Assembly (NCBI RefSeq): GCF_004114615.1
Contig: NZ_CP035300.1
Coordinates: 3,038,001 to 3,102,000, forward strand
Origin: Dyella sp. M7H15-1
GTDB taxonomy: Bacteria > Pseudomonadota > Gammaproteobacteria > Xanthomonadales > Rhodanobacteraceae
Length of the DNA stretch: 64,000 nucleotides
Direction of reading: 5' to 3'
Of the stretch, positions 16,679 through 26,910 are shown one piece after another. The position numbers and the translations under genes were made by a program. Each line of letters begins with the position of its first letter. Position 1 is the stretch's first letter. The notes under the pieces were generated by a model. The model searched no databases. It was given only the letters and a program-made list of their open reading frames with translations, and was not told the origin of the DNA.

Positions 16679-17689
16679 TTATCGCGATAAGCGGCGACCG
16701 GATTCGAGCACGGCCAATGCCGCCGCACCCAGCAAGCCGGGCTCCGGGTGCGTAATCGCAATCGTCGGTACATGTTCCATCGTATCGCGGAAGCGGCCTT
16801 TGGCTTCGAAGCGCTCGCGGAAACCGCCGCTTTGCAGCCAAGGCATCAGGATCTTCAATACGCCGCCGGTAAGGTAGACGCCATCCCAGCCGCCCAGGCT
16901 GAGCACCAGGTCGCCAGCTACGCTGCCGAAGATACCCGCCAGGGTTTCCACGGTACGTATGCAGAGCGGATCGCTGTTGTCCGTGGCGCGTGCGCTAATG
17001 TCCTCCGGCGTGTATTCCTCGGCGTGTTGACCGGCGATATCCGCCAGCGCGAGGTAGAGATTCACCAGGCCATTGCCGCAGATCATGCGCTCATTGGACA
17101 CTCGGCCAAAGCGCGCATTGAGGCGATGCAGAATTTCCACATCTTCCGCCGTATGCGCTGCAAAACCTGCATGGCCACCTTCGGTTTCCAGCACGATCCA
17201 GTGGCCGTAACGCAGCAGCAGACCGGCCACGCCAAGGCCCGTGCCTGGGCCCATCACTACAAAGGTCTGTGACGATTGGTGGTCGTGCCGCGGCAGCAAA
17301 TCCGGGCCCACGGGCTTGAGCTGATCGTTTTGCAGCAGCGGAATCGACATGCCCTGCGCCGCGAAATCGTTGACCAGTTGCACCCCTTCGAAGCTCAGTT
17401 CCTGTTGCAATCCATGCGCGGAAACAGCCCATGGATTGTTGGTGATCTTCACCGTTTCACCGTTCGCGATGCGCCCTGCGGCAGCGATGATCGCGTGCGA
17501 AGCGGTGTGGCCGGTGTCAGTGAAATACTGGCGGATGGTGTCGGCCAGCGTGTCGAAATCTTTCACGCGATAGCGGCACACGCTATCCATCATCAATGGC
17601 GTGGCGGAAGCGGTATCGGCGAGCGCAAAGCGGACATTGGTACCGCCGAGGTCGGCGAGCAGGGTAGGGGTATTGATGGAGCGATCCAT
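16679..17689 (-). CDS. glk: glucokinase
   Basis: The 336-aa enzyme phosphorylates glucose with ATP to glucose 6-phosphate. It begins with the phosphate loop LLADLGGTNVRFALAD, has LVNDFAAQG with the catalytic Asp, VMGPGTGLGVAGLL, the ETEGGHAGFA block, and YLTGGVLKIL of the ASKHA ATPase fold. Length and order match proteobacterial Glk (GlK family, not the ROK family). The downstream HAD phosphatase is probably cotranscribed. No operator is evident in the 128 bases to the S53 peptidase gene. Confidence 0.94.
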   Translation of the reverse strand: MDRSINTPTLLADLGGTNVRFALADTASATPLMMDSVCRYRVKDFDTLADTIRQYFTDTGHTASHAIIAAAGRIANGETVKITNNPWAVSAHGLQQELSFEGVQLVNDFAAQGMSIPLLQNDQLKPVGPDLLPRHDHQSSQTFVVMGPGTGLGVAGLLLRYGHWIVLETEGGHAGFAAHTAEDVEILHRLNARFGRVSNERMICGNGLVNLYLALADIAGQHAEEYTPEDISARATDNSDPLCIRTVETLAGIFGSVAGDLVLSLGGWDGVYLTGGVLKILMPWLQSGGFRERFEAKGRFRDTMEHVPTIAITHPEPGLLGAAALAVLESGRRLSR

Positions 17690-17817
17690 GTGTATTCCAG
17701 ACAGCTATCCGGACAAGACTGCCCGTTGTGGCGCCATTCGTCCAGCCTCGGTCTATGCAACATCGCGCCTCCCCCGTGCACGCTGCTAAGGGAGCGCGCG
17801 CAAGTTGGCGCAACGGC

Positions 17818-19344
17818 TCAGGTTTTCAGCGCCGCCAAAGCGGTCAGCAATGCCTGGCCGTTGGGGCTGCCCAGGCCAGTGCAGGCATCCCAGCCGGGGC
17901 CGGCTTGGTAGGTGCCGTTATTTCCTTGTGTGATATCGCGGAAGGCCGATTCGCCGATTTGGTAGATCGCCGCATGCACATCACCGACCGGTGCGCCAAG
18001 CTGCTGATTCAGGCGTGCAATCAGCGCGGCCCACAAAGGCGCCACGGCACTGGTGCCACCGATCACCTGTGACTGTCCGTCGATCAATACCTGATAACCC
18101 GTCATCGGATCGGCATTCCCGGAAACGTCCGGCACGCCGCGTCCAGGGCTGCCATGGGGCGACGCAGGTACGTTGGCATTCTGCTGCCAGTCAGGCAGTG
18201 GATATTCGACACTCACCCCACCGCCGGTGGCGCCTTCGTTGCTGGCCGTCTCGTTCCACACCACCTCGCTCTGGATGGTGGCGCCGTTGGCAACCAGGGT
18301 AGTGCCGCCACAACCCAGCGAATACGCGCTCGACGCCGGAAAGTCGACATGCGGCTGACCATCGCTTTCGCCATCGCTGGAGCCATTGTCACCCGCGGCC
18401 ACGGTGACGGTAACACCTAGCGCCGCCGCATCCTGCAAGGCCGTTTCCATCGCGGCCAGCGATGAGCTGTTCCAGCTATCCTCCGGGCCGCCCCAACTGA
18501 TCGATATCACCGACGGCTTATGAGTCGTATCGTGCGCAGCTTGTGAAATCGCCTCGTAAAAGCCCTGATCGGTATTGGCAGTGAAATACACCACGATAGT
18601 GGCACCGGGCGCCAGTGCGCCGGCAACCTCGATGTCCAGCATTACTTCGTCGTCGGCATCGCCGCTGCCGGGCTGGTTCTGGCCACCCGCTACGGACACG
18701 GCGATCACTTTCGGCTGCGGACTGATACCCAGGCTGGAAAAATACTGGCGCAGATCGCTGGTCGTGAAGCCACCACCCAGTTCGATAATGCCAATGGTTT
18801 CACCGCTACCGTTGGCGCCCGCGGGGAAGTTGTACCACTGACCGACCTGGATGGGCGTGTAACTGGTGTTCGGCGTAGCACTTGGCCGCCGTGAACGCGG
18901 TTGTGCCACGGGACGGCGATCCAGGCCCAATACCGCCATGGCTTCCGCCGGAAGCGTCGGCGCATGTCCGCAGCCAACGAAGGGAGGCTGGCTGTTGAGC
19001 TGGTATTTACCGAGCGTGACGCCAAAGGCTCTTTCCAGCGCAGCGGGTGTTCCGCGCAGATGCAGGACGCGTCGCGACGCATCGCTGCCGATCTCGCCCA
19101 GACCGTGTTGTTGGGCAAACCGGCGCAGGCTTTCCATATCGCCCGGATCCGCACCGTAATGTTGCCCGAATTCCCCGCGCTGCCAGCGTGGCGGATGCGG
19201 CCATGATGCGCTTGGCGGTGCGGTTTGCGTGCGACGTCGCAGGACGAGGGTGACATCCATCGGCTCGGTATCCTCGTGCGGACCGAGGTACTTCATGCCT
19301 TCCGGTGAGGTCCAATGCGACGGACGCTTGGTGGGGTGGCTCAT
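17818..19344 (-). CDS. S53 (sedolisin/kumamolisin-type) serine peptidase
   Basis: The 508-aa protein has an N-terminal pro-domain (MDVTLVLRRR...; a propeptide-like fold to about residue 180) and a subtilisin-like catalytic domain. The catalytic Glu and Asp are in DDEVMLDIEVAGALAPG, the oxyanion Asp in VAAGDNGSSDG, and the Ser in GGTSAVAPLWAALI; a Ca-binding end GPGWDACTGLGSPNG follows. These enzymes are acid-active endopeptidases. No N-terminal signal peptide is visible, as in kumamolisin, so the export route is unclear. AGGAG before the ATG at 19344 decides the start over the ATG at 19368. Confidence 0.92.
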   Translation of the reverse strand: MSHPTKRPSHWTSPEGMKYLGPHEDTEPMDVTLVLRRRTQTAPPSASWPHPPRWQRGEFGQHYGADPGDMESLRRFAQQHGLGEIGSDASRRVLHLRGTPAALERAFGVTLGKYQLNSQPPFVGCGHAPTLPAEAMAVLGLDRRPVAQPRSRRPSATPNTSYTPIQVGQWYNFPAGANGSGETIGIIELGGGFTTSDLRQYFSSLGISPQPKVIAVSVAGGQNQPGSGDADDEVMLDIEVAGALAPGATIVVYFTANTDQGFYEAISQAAHDTTHKPSVISISWGGPEDSWNSSSLAAMETALQDAAALGVTVTVAAGDNGSSDGESDGQPHVDFPASSAYSLGCGGTTLVANGATIQSEVVWNETASNEGATGGGVSVEYPLPDWQQNANVPASPHGSPGRGVPDVSGNADPMTGYQVLIDGQSQVIGGTSAVAPLWAALIARLNQQLGAPVGDVHAAIYQIGESAFRDITQGNNGTYQAGPGWDACTGLGSPNGQALLTALAALKT

Positions 19345-19346
19345 GA

Positions 19347-20555
<1,209 letters not shown>

Positions 20556-20634
20556 GCGTGTGTCACAACTTTGTAGCGATTCAGCCTCGATCGCGCTAGG
20601 CTGAAGCTGTCGGATTACCACAGGGGGAAACGAC

Positions 20635-21105
20635 ATGTTACAAGCCATCCAAAGCGGTACGCCGGTGCAACTATGGCAAGCGTTGGTGCAGGAAACCTAT
20701 GCACGCACCGGCCATCCACTCGACGAATCGAGCGAAAGCTATCTGGTATTCGTGCTTCTGCGCTACCAGACCGACACCTTGCTGCTATCGCGTACTCAAG
20801 GTATGGACTGGATGGACGCGCTGTCGCTGGCCGGTACCGCGCGATCCGATGCACTGCGCGACGTGGGCGATCGCTGCCTGCTGCTGGCCGGATTGTTTCC
20901 CGGCTATGCCGAGCGGAGCCGGGTAAGCGTGGATTACTTCATCACCCTCGGACGCAGCGCCTATCAAGGCGTAGCCGATGCCGCCCGGCAGGCGTATGCG
21001 GCGCTGTATGCGCAACTGGCACACAGCTATCGTGAGCTGGTGGAGACCTTGGATACGATGCGACGGCTTTCGAAGGCGTCGGAGGTGGTTAAAACCATTC
21101 GTTAA
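20635..21105 (+). CDS. conserved hypothetical protein, 156 aa
   Basis: The protein starts MLQAIQSGTPVQLWQALVQE, is rich in Leu, Ala and Arg and looks wholly alpha-helical, with no signal peptide or membrane segment. GGGGGAAA sits before the ATG, a strong ribosome site. I recognise no catalytic motif. It lies 79 bases behind hemB on the same strand. High-GC codon use matches the housekeeping genes rather than the AT-rich region that follows. Confidence 0.75.
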   Translation: MLQAIQSGTPVQLWQALVQETYARTGHPLDESSESYLVFVLLRYQTDTLLLSRTQGMDWMDALSLAGTARSDALRDVGDRCLLLAGLFPGYAERSRVSVDYFITLGRSAYQGVADAARQAYAALYAQLAHSYRELVETLDTMRRLSKASEVVKTIR

Positions 21106-21140
21106 AACAACAGGGAATAAGTAGTGTTGTTGCCGAGCGT

Positions 21141-22487
21141 TTACTGAAGGTAAAACTGGTTACGGCTTTCCAACATCTCATGTTTCCCTTCGCCTTTCTT
21201 AATGCCAACGCAAAGCGTCCCGTTGACGTTAAGTACTCTTGCAAGACGCGTATCTATCTCGTGTTTCTGCTCGCGATACTCCGTATAGCAGGGAATAGTT
21301 GTCTCTTTGAGGTGGTGGGCAGCATCTTGGTAACGAAATTCCGCAATGTTGTATTCACTCTCAATGAGCGAGTCTTTATGTTTCTCAGAAACAGGGAGTT
21401 GCCATGAATCTTTTAACCATAGAAGGACGGGGTGTATGTGATCAAATTTTGCGTGACCATGCTGTGTTTTGCTGAAGCCCATGTTCCCGAATAGCGTTTC
21501 CACGCTAGAATTACCCCAGGCGAGAGGTTTTAATATGTCTCCATCTTCTTTCTTCCAATTCGCTGGTTCTTTATATTCAACAATTTTTTCAGGGTATGTA
21601 CTGCCAGGTCTATACAAATCAAGCAATTCCTGGCGAAAAAGAGCTGAGATATCTTCTTTAATTTTTTTGCAGAAATGGGTGTAGCGTTGCTCGAAGGCGC
21701 CCCCATCCGGCTTGTTTTTGTCTTCCTCTATGGCAGCCTTTTCAGATATAAGAAACTTATTAAATGCCTGTTTGTAGGCTGTGTTCATGCGAAGCGCAAG
21801 ACTCGTTTCTTCTGGTGACATCCGTGGAATATCCACGGAGTGATCAAGACCTATTTGGTCGTGCCAATAGGTGGGTGGCAAATGAGTAGCAATGCTATTT
21901 ATTGCGCTCCCATGTGGAATACTCACGGAGTGATCAAGACCTATTTGGTCGTGCCAATAGGTGGGTGGCAAATGAGTAGCAATGCTATTTATTGCGTCAT
22001 CATTTAATGCATTGGAAAGAATGAGTTTATCCCTTACTTCGTCACGTAATGCTCCGTGACTGGTAGCTGTATTACACAAATCACTTAAAAAAACCTTATA
22101 TTCATTTTGCGACGCAAAAGTCCTAAGGGGTGTCTCGTCGCCGTTAGGGTGCATTGCTACGAGGTTACGACCCTTTAATACAAGTTCATATGGATCATCA
22201 TGGCTAGTATGACGGTATAAGATAATAATATCCGAATTAGTCTCGACATTAAGGCCCGACCCTTTCATCAGCATATCGTTTATCGCTGTATCCAACTCAG
22301 CCTTTCTCGCATCCATGCGGTACGCCTCATAAAACGACGTGATCCCAAAGCTGAATATGTTCTTGATCGCATCAAGGACAGTCTCCCCCTTACTTTGATG
22401 TTGATGCGGATCTACAGCATGACCGTAGTCCATTTCACGGATATGAGACGGTCCGCTAAAAAATCTTTGGAACGAAGTGATGTGCAT
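21141..22487 (-). CDS. unknown 448-aa protein with duplicated domain, effector-like
   Basis: The AT-rich gene encodes a soluble protein with no Sec signal. The N terminus is MHITSFQRFFSGPSH, followed by a conserved block FGITSFYEAYRMDARKAEL, then FLSDLCNTATSHGALRDEVRD. Residues about 164-221 hold two tandem copies of a 30-aa unit (AINSIATHLPPTYWHDQIGL), a 90-bp DNA repeat identical over 73 bases (21834-21906 and 21924-21996). A C-terminal domain of about 220 aa follows. Its first 150 residues match the neighbouring gene 22872-23771, and the upstream DNA is duplicated too. I do not recognise the family. Base composition and duplication suggest horizontal origin; a secreted host- or rival-directed effector is a guess. 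Confidence 0.7.
   Translation of the reverse strand: MHITSFQRFFSGPSHIREMDYGHAVDPHQHQSKGETVLDAIKNIFSFGITSFYEAYRMDARKAELDTAINDMLMKGSGLNVETNSDIIILYRHTSHDDPYELVLKGRNLVAMHPNGDETPLRTFASQNEYKVFLSDLCNTATSHGALRDEVRDKLILSNALNDDAINSIATHLPPTYWHDQIGLDHSVSIPHGSAINSIATHLPPTYWHDQIGLDHSVDIPRMSPEETSLALRMNTAYKQAFNKFLISEKAAIEEDKNKPDGGAFEQRYTHFCKKIKEDISALFRQELLDLYRPGSTYPEKIVEYKEPANWKKEDGDILKPLAWGNSSVETLFGNMGFSKTQHGHAKFDHIHPVLLWLKDSWQLPVSEKHKDSLIESEYNIAEFRYQDAAHHLKETTIPCYTEYREQKHEIDTRLARVLNVNGTLCVGIKKGEGKHEMLESRNQFYLQ
21824..21996. repeat. 90-bp tandem direct repeat inside the 448-aa gene
   Basis: Two units offset by 90 bases (starting 21824 and 21914), identical over at least 73 bases, so in frame that a 30-aa segment is doubled. 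The near identity marks a recent event. Confidence 0.85.
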
Positions 22488-22489
22488 GG

Positions 22490-22620
22490 TCTTATCGACT
22501 TTTAATGATAGTGCTTTACATTACACATTATCTTTTCACTACGCAGCACCGACCATCGGGTATTTACCTGATAGTGGCCAAGCGTCATGGCTGCGCAAAT
22601 CCGGGCGGGGCACCACACGA
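22490..22620. repeat. duplicated 5' flank, copy 1
   Basis: The upstream region of the 448-aa gene (GTCTTATCGACTTTTAATGA..., TATCTTTTCACTACGC, CATCGGGTATTTACCTGAT, AAGCGTCATGGCTGCGCAAAT) is repeated at about 23774-23903 before the truncated paralogue. It probably carries the promoter of both genes. The remainder of the interval 22488-22871 holds no gene; a GTGTGTAATCGGATGG motif at 22764-22779 matches the end of the inverted-repeat element at 59073-59280. Confidence 0.7.
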
Positions 22621-22871
22621 ATCCGCTAAGTTGGACTAGGCGGCTTCCTGGGGCGCAAGAGCGACGGCGAGCCTGGCGTAAAGACACTGTGGCGGGGATT
22701 GCAGCGTGTGCTGGATTTTGCATCGGGCTTGCGGTATGCCAGGGAGCACAGTATGGTGTGACTTGTGTGTAATCGGATGGACTAAACCGCGTGCTTTGCA
22801 AGGTGGATTTGCTGGACGCTTACTGCCGATAGGGGGGTGGTAAAGAAGCAATGGCGGTATTCATTGCGTTC

Positions 22872-23771
22872 TCATAATACATCGGAAAGAATGAGTTGAT
22901 CCCTTACTTCGTCACGTAATACTCCATGACGGGTAGCTATGTTGCACAAATTACTTAAAAAACTCTTATAGTCATTTTGCGAATTAAACTTCTTAAGTAA
23001 CTTGATGCCGTTAGTGCCGTTAGAGCTTTCTGCTACGAGTATATGGCTTTCTGATATGGGTATATTACGATGCAATACAAGTTTGTATGGATTATTATCG
23101 CTAGAGTGGCTGTATAAGATAATAGGATCACTTCCGGTGATGAAATTCAGTCCATTCGTCAGTATATCGTTTATCGCTTTACTCAGCTCGTTCTTTATTG
23201 CATTCATGCGGCACGATTCAAAGGAAGTGATCCCAAAGCTGGCCATGCTTTTGATCAAATCAAGGGTATTCGTCTCATTGCTATTCATTGCGCTCCTGTT
23301 TAATACATCGGAAAGAATGAGTTGATCCCTTACTTCGTCACGTAATACTTCGTGACGGGTGGCTATATCACACAAATTACTTAAAAAATCCCTATAGTCA
23401 TTTTGCGACTTAAAAGTCTTAAGTTCCTTGAAGCCGTTAAGGCTTATTGCCACGAGTTTATTCCGCTGTAATACCAGTCTGTATGGATTATTATCGCTGG
23501 CGTGGCTGTATAAGAGAACAGGATCCGGACTCCCGGCTTTAAAGTTCAGTCCGTTCGTCAGCATTTCGTTTATCGCTTTATCCATCTCAGGCATTTTCGC
23601 GTCCATGCGGTACGATTCATAAAAGGAAGTGATCCCAAAGCTGGCTATGCTTTTGATCAAATCAAGGACGCTCTCCGCATTGTTTTGACGTGGAGCTAGA
23701 GCATGATCATCGTCCACGTTATGGTTATAAGACGGTTCGCTAGAAAATCTTTGAAACGAAGTGATGTGCAT
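22872..23771 (-). pseudogene. truncated paralogue of the 448-aa unknown protein
   Basis: The 299-aa frame starts MHITSFQRFSSEPSYN, nearly the same N terminus as the neighbour. It contains the roughly 130-aa domain twice (LDLIKSIASFGITSFYES... and LDLIKSMASFGITSFESC..., each ending LRDEVRDQLILSDVL). Translation stops at 22872, where the neighbour reads on. The DNA beyond, to about 22823, still resembles the neighbour's next segment in a shifted frame (NAMNTAIASLPPPY versus DAINSIATHLPPTY). So the gene has a frameshift or nonsense change and has lost its C-terminal domain. A shortened functional product cannot be excluded. Confidence 0.7.
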
Positions 23772-23773
23772 GG

Positions 23774-23903
23774 TCTTATCGACTTTTAATAATAGCTCTT
23801 TACATACAAAATTATCTTTTCACTACGCGCAGTACTAGCCATCGGGTATTTACCTGATGGCAGCCAAGCGTCATGGCTGCGCAAATTCGGACGGGGCATG
23901 GTG
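23774..23903. repeat. duplicated 5' flank, copy 2
   Basis: This is the counterpart of 22490-22620, upstream of the truncated paralogue. Gene and flank were duplicated as one unit. Confidence 0.7.
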
Positions 23904-23917
23904 TTGACTGAGTCTGG

Positions 23918-24715
23918 TTACTTGCTGGTAGGCACCGTCGCGGCGGGTAGCGTCAGCTTGATTTCATAGATCAAGGGCCAGCGCTTGCCTGTCACGAACA
24001 GCCGGTCGTGGGCAGCGTCGTAAGCGATGCCGTTGAGCACGTCGTTGCTGGGATCGAGCGTTTCCCCGGGTTTCGGGCCAAGGCCGGTCAGGTTGATGAC
24101 GCCGACCACTTTGCCCGTTGCAGGGTCGATCCGGACGATGGAGTGGGTCAGCCACACATTGGCGTAGATCTCGCCCTTCACCCACTCCAGCTCGTTGAGG
24201 TTGATCACGGGACTGCCACTTGCCGTGACGTCGATCTTGCCAGTTTGCTTGAGCGTTTCTGGATCGAGCACGCGGAGGGTGGCCGAGCCATCGCTCATGT
24301 AAATGTGCTTATCGTTGGCGGTAAGTGCCCAGCCTTCGCCGCGATAATCAAACTGGCCCAGCTTCTTGAACGTTTTCAGATCGTAGATAAAGCCATGCTG
24401 TGACTGCCAGGTAAGTTGGATCAACCGGTTTTTCCAGGCAACGATACCTTCGCCGTAATCGGGCGGTGGCAGGTCCGCCGTCTGCAGTACCTTGCCAGTC
24501 TTGATATCGACCTTGCGTATCGACGACGCACCCACATTGCCCGTGCTCTCGTAAAAGTAACCGTTAAGGTAGAAAAAGCCTTCGGTATAGACACCCGTAT
24601 CGTGCGGATACGTATGCACCACCTGATAACCGTAAATCGCAGGGGTGTCCCGTGCAGTGGCCACGTGGGTGCAGCACACTAGGAATAACACGAGGAGCGA
24701 TGTGAGTGATTTCAT
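23918..24715 (-). CDS. glutaminyl-peptide cyclotransferase (plant/bacterial type)
   Basis: The 265-aa protein has a signal peptide (MKSLTSLLVLFLVCCTHVATA) and a five-bladed beta-propeller of the type I glutaminyl cyclase family, which turns N-terminal Gln into pyroglutamate. Family blocks are HDTGVYTEGFFYLNGYFYES, GEGIVAWKNRLIQLTWQ, the NLNELEWVKGEIYANVW segment and NDVLNGIAYDAAHDRLFVTG. Length is normal. The product should be periplasmic. It is divergent from the GT9 gene, with starts about 110 bases apart. Related xanthomonad enzymes are known. Confidence 0.9.
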   Translation of the reverse strand: MKSLTSLLVLFLVCCTHVATARDTPAIYGYQVVHTYPHDTGVYTEGFFYLNGYFYESTGNVGASSIRKVDIKTGKVLQTADLPPPDYGEGIVAWKNRLIQLTWQSQHGFIYDLKTFKKLGQFDYRGEGWALTANDKHIYMSDGSATLRVLDPETLKQTGKIDVTASGSPVINLNELEWVKGEIYANVWLTHSIVRIDPATGKVVGVINLTGLGPKPGETLDPSNDVLNGIAYDAAHDRLFVTGKRWPLIYEIKLTLPAATVPTSK

Positions 24716-24827
24716 GGCATTGGATCATCCCATGTCCCGGACCGCGAGTCAGCAGCAAGCTATCACAGTCCAGTATGATGCGGCTCACCGTCGTGGATTA
24801 GCGACAGGCTGTGATGTCCGCTCGCAT

Positions 24828-25925
24828 ATGTCACATTCCGCTCAGCCGCTCGTGATCCGTTTTGGTCGTCTCGGCGACACGCTGTTGTTGCAGCCGATGT
24901 TGCGCCGATTGCATGCGCGCTATGTGCAGCCCTGCCATGTGCTGGCCAGAGGCCGCTACGCGGCCGAGCTGTATCAGGGTCACCCTGATGTCGCGGACAT
25001 GCTGGTGTTGGATGCGCATCACCAGCCGTTTGTGTTGAGTCCAGAGCAGTGGCATGTCGTCCATCAACTGCGGCGGATGCGTGACGTGCCCGTATACGTG
25101 GCCGAGCTGCAACCCACCTCGCTAGCCAGGATCCGGTTTTTGCTGAAAATGGCCGGCATCCCGGATCGCCATTGCGTGTTTCTCGAACACATCCCGCTGC
25201 CGCCGGACAGTCACTGGATCGAGCATTTGCTGCAGCTCGCCGATGCAACGCCGCCGGCGTTTCATAGCGCATTCGGGCATGTTGCATGCATGACCAGCGC
25301 TGTTCCTGAGCTGGTGGTCAGTCCACAGGAGCGCGCCGATTGCGACCAATGGTTGATTCATCGACAACTCGCCGGCCATCCGCTGGTGTTGCTGCAGGCC
25401 GCCAATAAACGTACCGTGCGTTGGAACGGTGTGCGCAAGGCCAGTGATGATGACAAATCCTGGCCGATCGAACACTGGACGCGTGTCGTAGCAGCCATCA
25501 ACACGCAATGGCCCGATGCACGCATCCTGCTTTGCGGCTCGCCGGCCGAAGCACGTTATCTGGAAACCATCCGCGCAACGATGGCGCAGTCCGGAGTGGA
25601 AGTCGTGGCCAGGGATTTGCCGGTGCCGCGACTGAAAGCGCTGCTGGCGATCGCCCATAGCATGATTTCGGTGGACACTGGCCCTGCGCACATGGCCGCA
25701 ACGATGGGTTGTCCGCTGGTGGTGATGTTTGGATCGGGACCGCTGAGCTATTGGGCGCCGCGTGGTGCTTCGCCAGATGCGGTGCGTGTGCTTGGCGGAC
25801 CGCCGCGGCAACGTGTCGACGCCATTGCGCCGGATGAAGTCATCGCTGCATGGCGCGGATTGCCCTTACGCGCGCCGCCATCCTCACGTGTGGAAGCGGG
25901 GTTGACGTCAATGGCACTAACTTAA
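24828..25925 (+). CDS. GT9-family (heptosyltransferase-like) glycosyltransferase
   Basis: The 365-aa protein begins VIRFGRLGDTLLLQPMLRRL, the nucleotide-sugar GT-B N terminus of the family, and has MISVDTGPAHMAATMGCPLVVMFG, the donor-site block of ADP-heptose transferases. It probably adds heptose or a related sugar to lipopolysaccharide core at the inner membrane. The frame is open back to 24645, but the first 61 residues overlap the divergent gene's leader; the ATG at 24828 fits the family, though no ribosome site is seen. The last residues (SMALT) and the stop codon lie inside a dispersed repeat beginning at 25908. Confidence 0.88.
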   Translation: MSHSAQPLVIRFGRLGDTLLLQPMLRRLHARYVQPCHVLARGRYAAELYQGHPDVADMLVLDAHHQPFVLSPEQWHVVHQLRRMRDVPVYVAELQPTSLARIRFLLKMAGIPDRHCVFLEHIPLPPDSHWIEHLLQLADATPPAFHSAFGHVACMTSAVPELVVSPQERADCDQWLIHRQLAGHPLVLLQAANKRTVRWNGVRKASDDDKSWPIEHWTRVVAAINTQWPDARILLCGSPAEARYLETIRATMAQSGVEVVARDLPVPRLKALLAIAHSMISVDTGPAHMAATMGCPLVVMFGSGPLSYWAPRGASPDAVRVLGGPPRQRVDAIAPDEVIAAWRGLPLRAPPSSRVEAGLTSMALT

Positions 25926-25950
25926 GCATTGTCGCCCGGCCTTCGCCGGG
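25908..25950. repeat. dispersed repeat, half copy at the GT9 gene end
   Basis: TCAATGGCACTAACTTAAGC and the following ATTGTCGCCC match the left arm of the inverted repeat at 34563-34620. A CCCGGCCTTCGCCGGG palindrome follows. It supplies the GT9 stop codon. Confidence 0.75.
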
Positions 25951-26088
25951 ACGAGTGCGCCTGTGACGGCGCGACATCAGCGCTACGTTCTGTGGGGGCG
26001 ACTACCCTACTGACTGTGCTTGCGCGGCTACCAGCGCCTGGCCTACCTATTCGGCGACTTCGAACAAATGCTTCGGCGTACGCAGTGA

Positions 26089-26835
26089 TCAGATCGAGAT
26101 GCTGCGGCCACCGTCGACAGAAATGATCTGCCCCGTGACATACGGCGCATCCCGCAGCAGCCATAGCACCGCGCCGGCGACATCTTCGGGCGTACCAGCG
26201 CGACCGAGCGGTGTGCAGGCGAGCATGGTTTGTTGATCGTCGTAGGGCTTGCCATCGCTCGGCCACATCACGGCTCCCGGGGCGACCCCGTTGACGCGAA
26301 TCTCGGGGGCAAGGTCCAGTGCCAGCGTACGCGTCATCGCCACGAGTGCGCCTTTGGCCATCACATAGATCGGATAACGGGCGATGGCGCGTGTCGCATA
26401 GATGTCCACGATATTCACGATGGCGCCATGAGTCGCGCGCAGTGCGGGCATGGCGGCCTGTGCGAGGAAGAAAGGTGCCTGTGCGTTGGAGGCAAACAGC
26501 TCGTTCCACTGCGCCGCGGTGGCAGTGCCGATAGGAGTGGGATAGAAGGCTGAGGCGTTGTTGACCAATGCGTCGAGGCGTCCATAACGTGTCAGAGTGT
26601 CGTCCACCCGTTGCGGCAATGCGCTTATGTCCGCCAGTTCGGCCTGGAGCACAAGTACGCTATCGCCGCGTTGTGCGTGCAACTCCTCGGCCAGAGCGTG
26701 TGCTTCGTCTACCGAGTGTCGGCAATGCAGTGCCAGATCGTAACCGGCAGCGTGCAAAGTGCGTGCGATCACGGCGCCGACACGTTTGGTGCCACCTGTG
26801 ATCAGGGCGACCGGGCGTGGGTTAGGCGAACTCAT
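26089..26835 (-). CDS. pteridine reductase (SDR family)
   Basis: The 248-aa short-chain dehydrogenase carries ALITGGTKRVGAVIARTLHA (with the Arg of TGxxxRxG typical of pteridine reductases), LVNNASAFYPTPIG, the catalytic Tyr and Lys in YPIYVMAKGAL and VDGGRSISI at the end. It would reduce dihydropterins or dihydrofolate with NADPH, like FolM/PTR1. AGGAG precedes the ATG. The 163 bases downstream to the GT9 gene hold a REP-like repeat and no gene. Folate genes folB, folK and folE are also in the window, at other sites. Confidence 0.9.
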   Translation of the reverse strand: MSSPNPRPVALITGGTKRVGAVIARTLHAAGYDLALHCRHSVDEAHALAEELHAQRGDSVLVLQAELADISALPQRVDDTLTRYGRLDALVNNASAFYPTPIGTATAAQWNELFASNAQAPFFLAQAAMPALRATHGAIVNIVDIYATRAIARYPIYVMAKGALVAMTRTLALDLAPEIRVNGVAPGAVMWPSDGKPYDDQQTMLACTPLGRAGTPEDVAGAVLWLLRDAPYVTGQIISVDGGRSISI

Positions 26836-26910
26836 GCGGTAGCTCCTGCACAGTGATGGTGGCGGCGCGCAGCTTGACGCAAACGCTGTGCGACGTCATC
26901 GGGCATGGCA

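Noticed and set aside
22636-22851. 71-aa minus-strand open frame downstream of the truncated paralogue
   Set aside because: It begins inside decayed homologous sequence and shows no family resemblance; treated as intergenic.
25935-25950. GC-rich hairpin after the GT9 gene as a rho-independent terminator
   Set aside because: No T run follows; it matches REP-like palindromes found elsewhere in the window.
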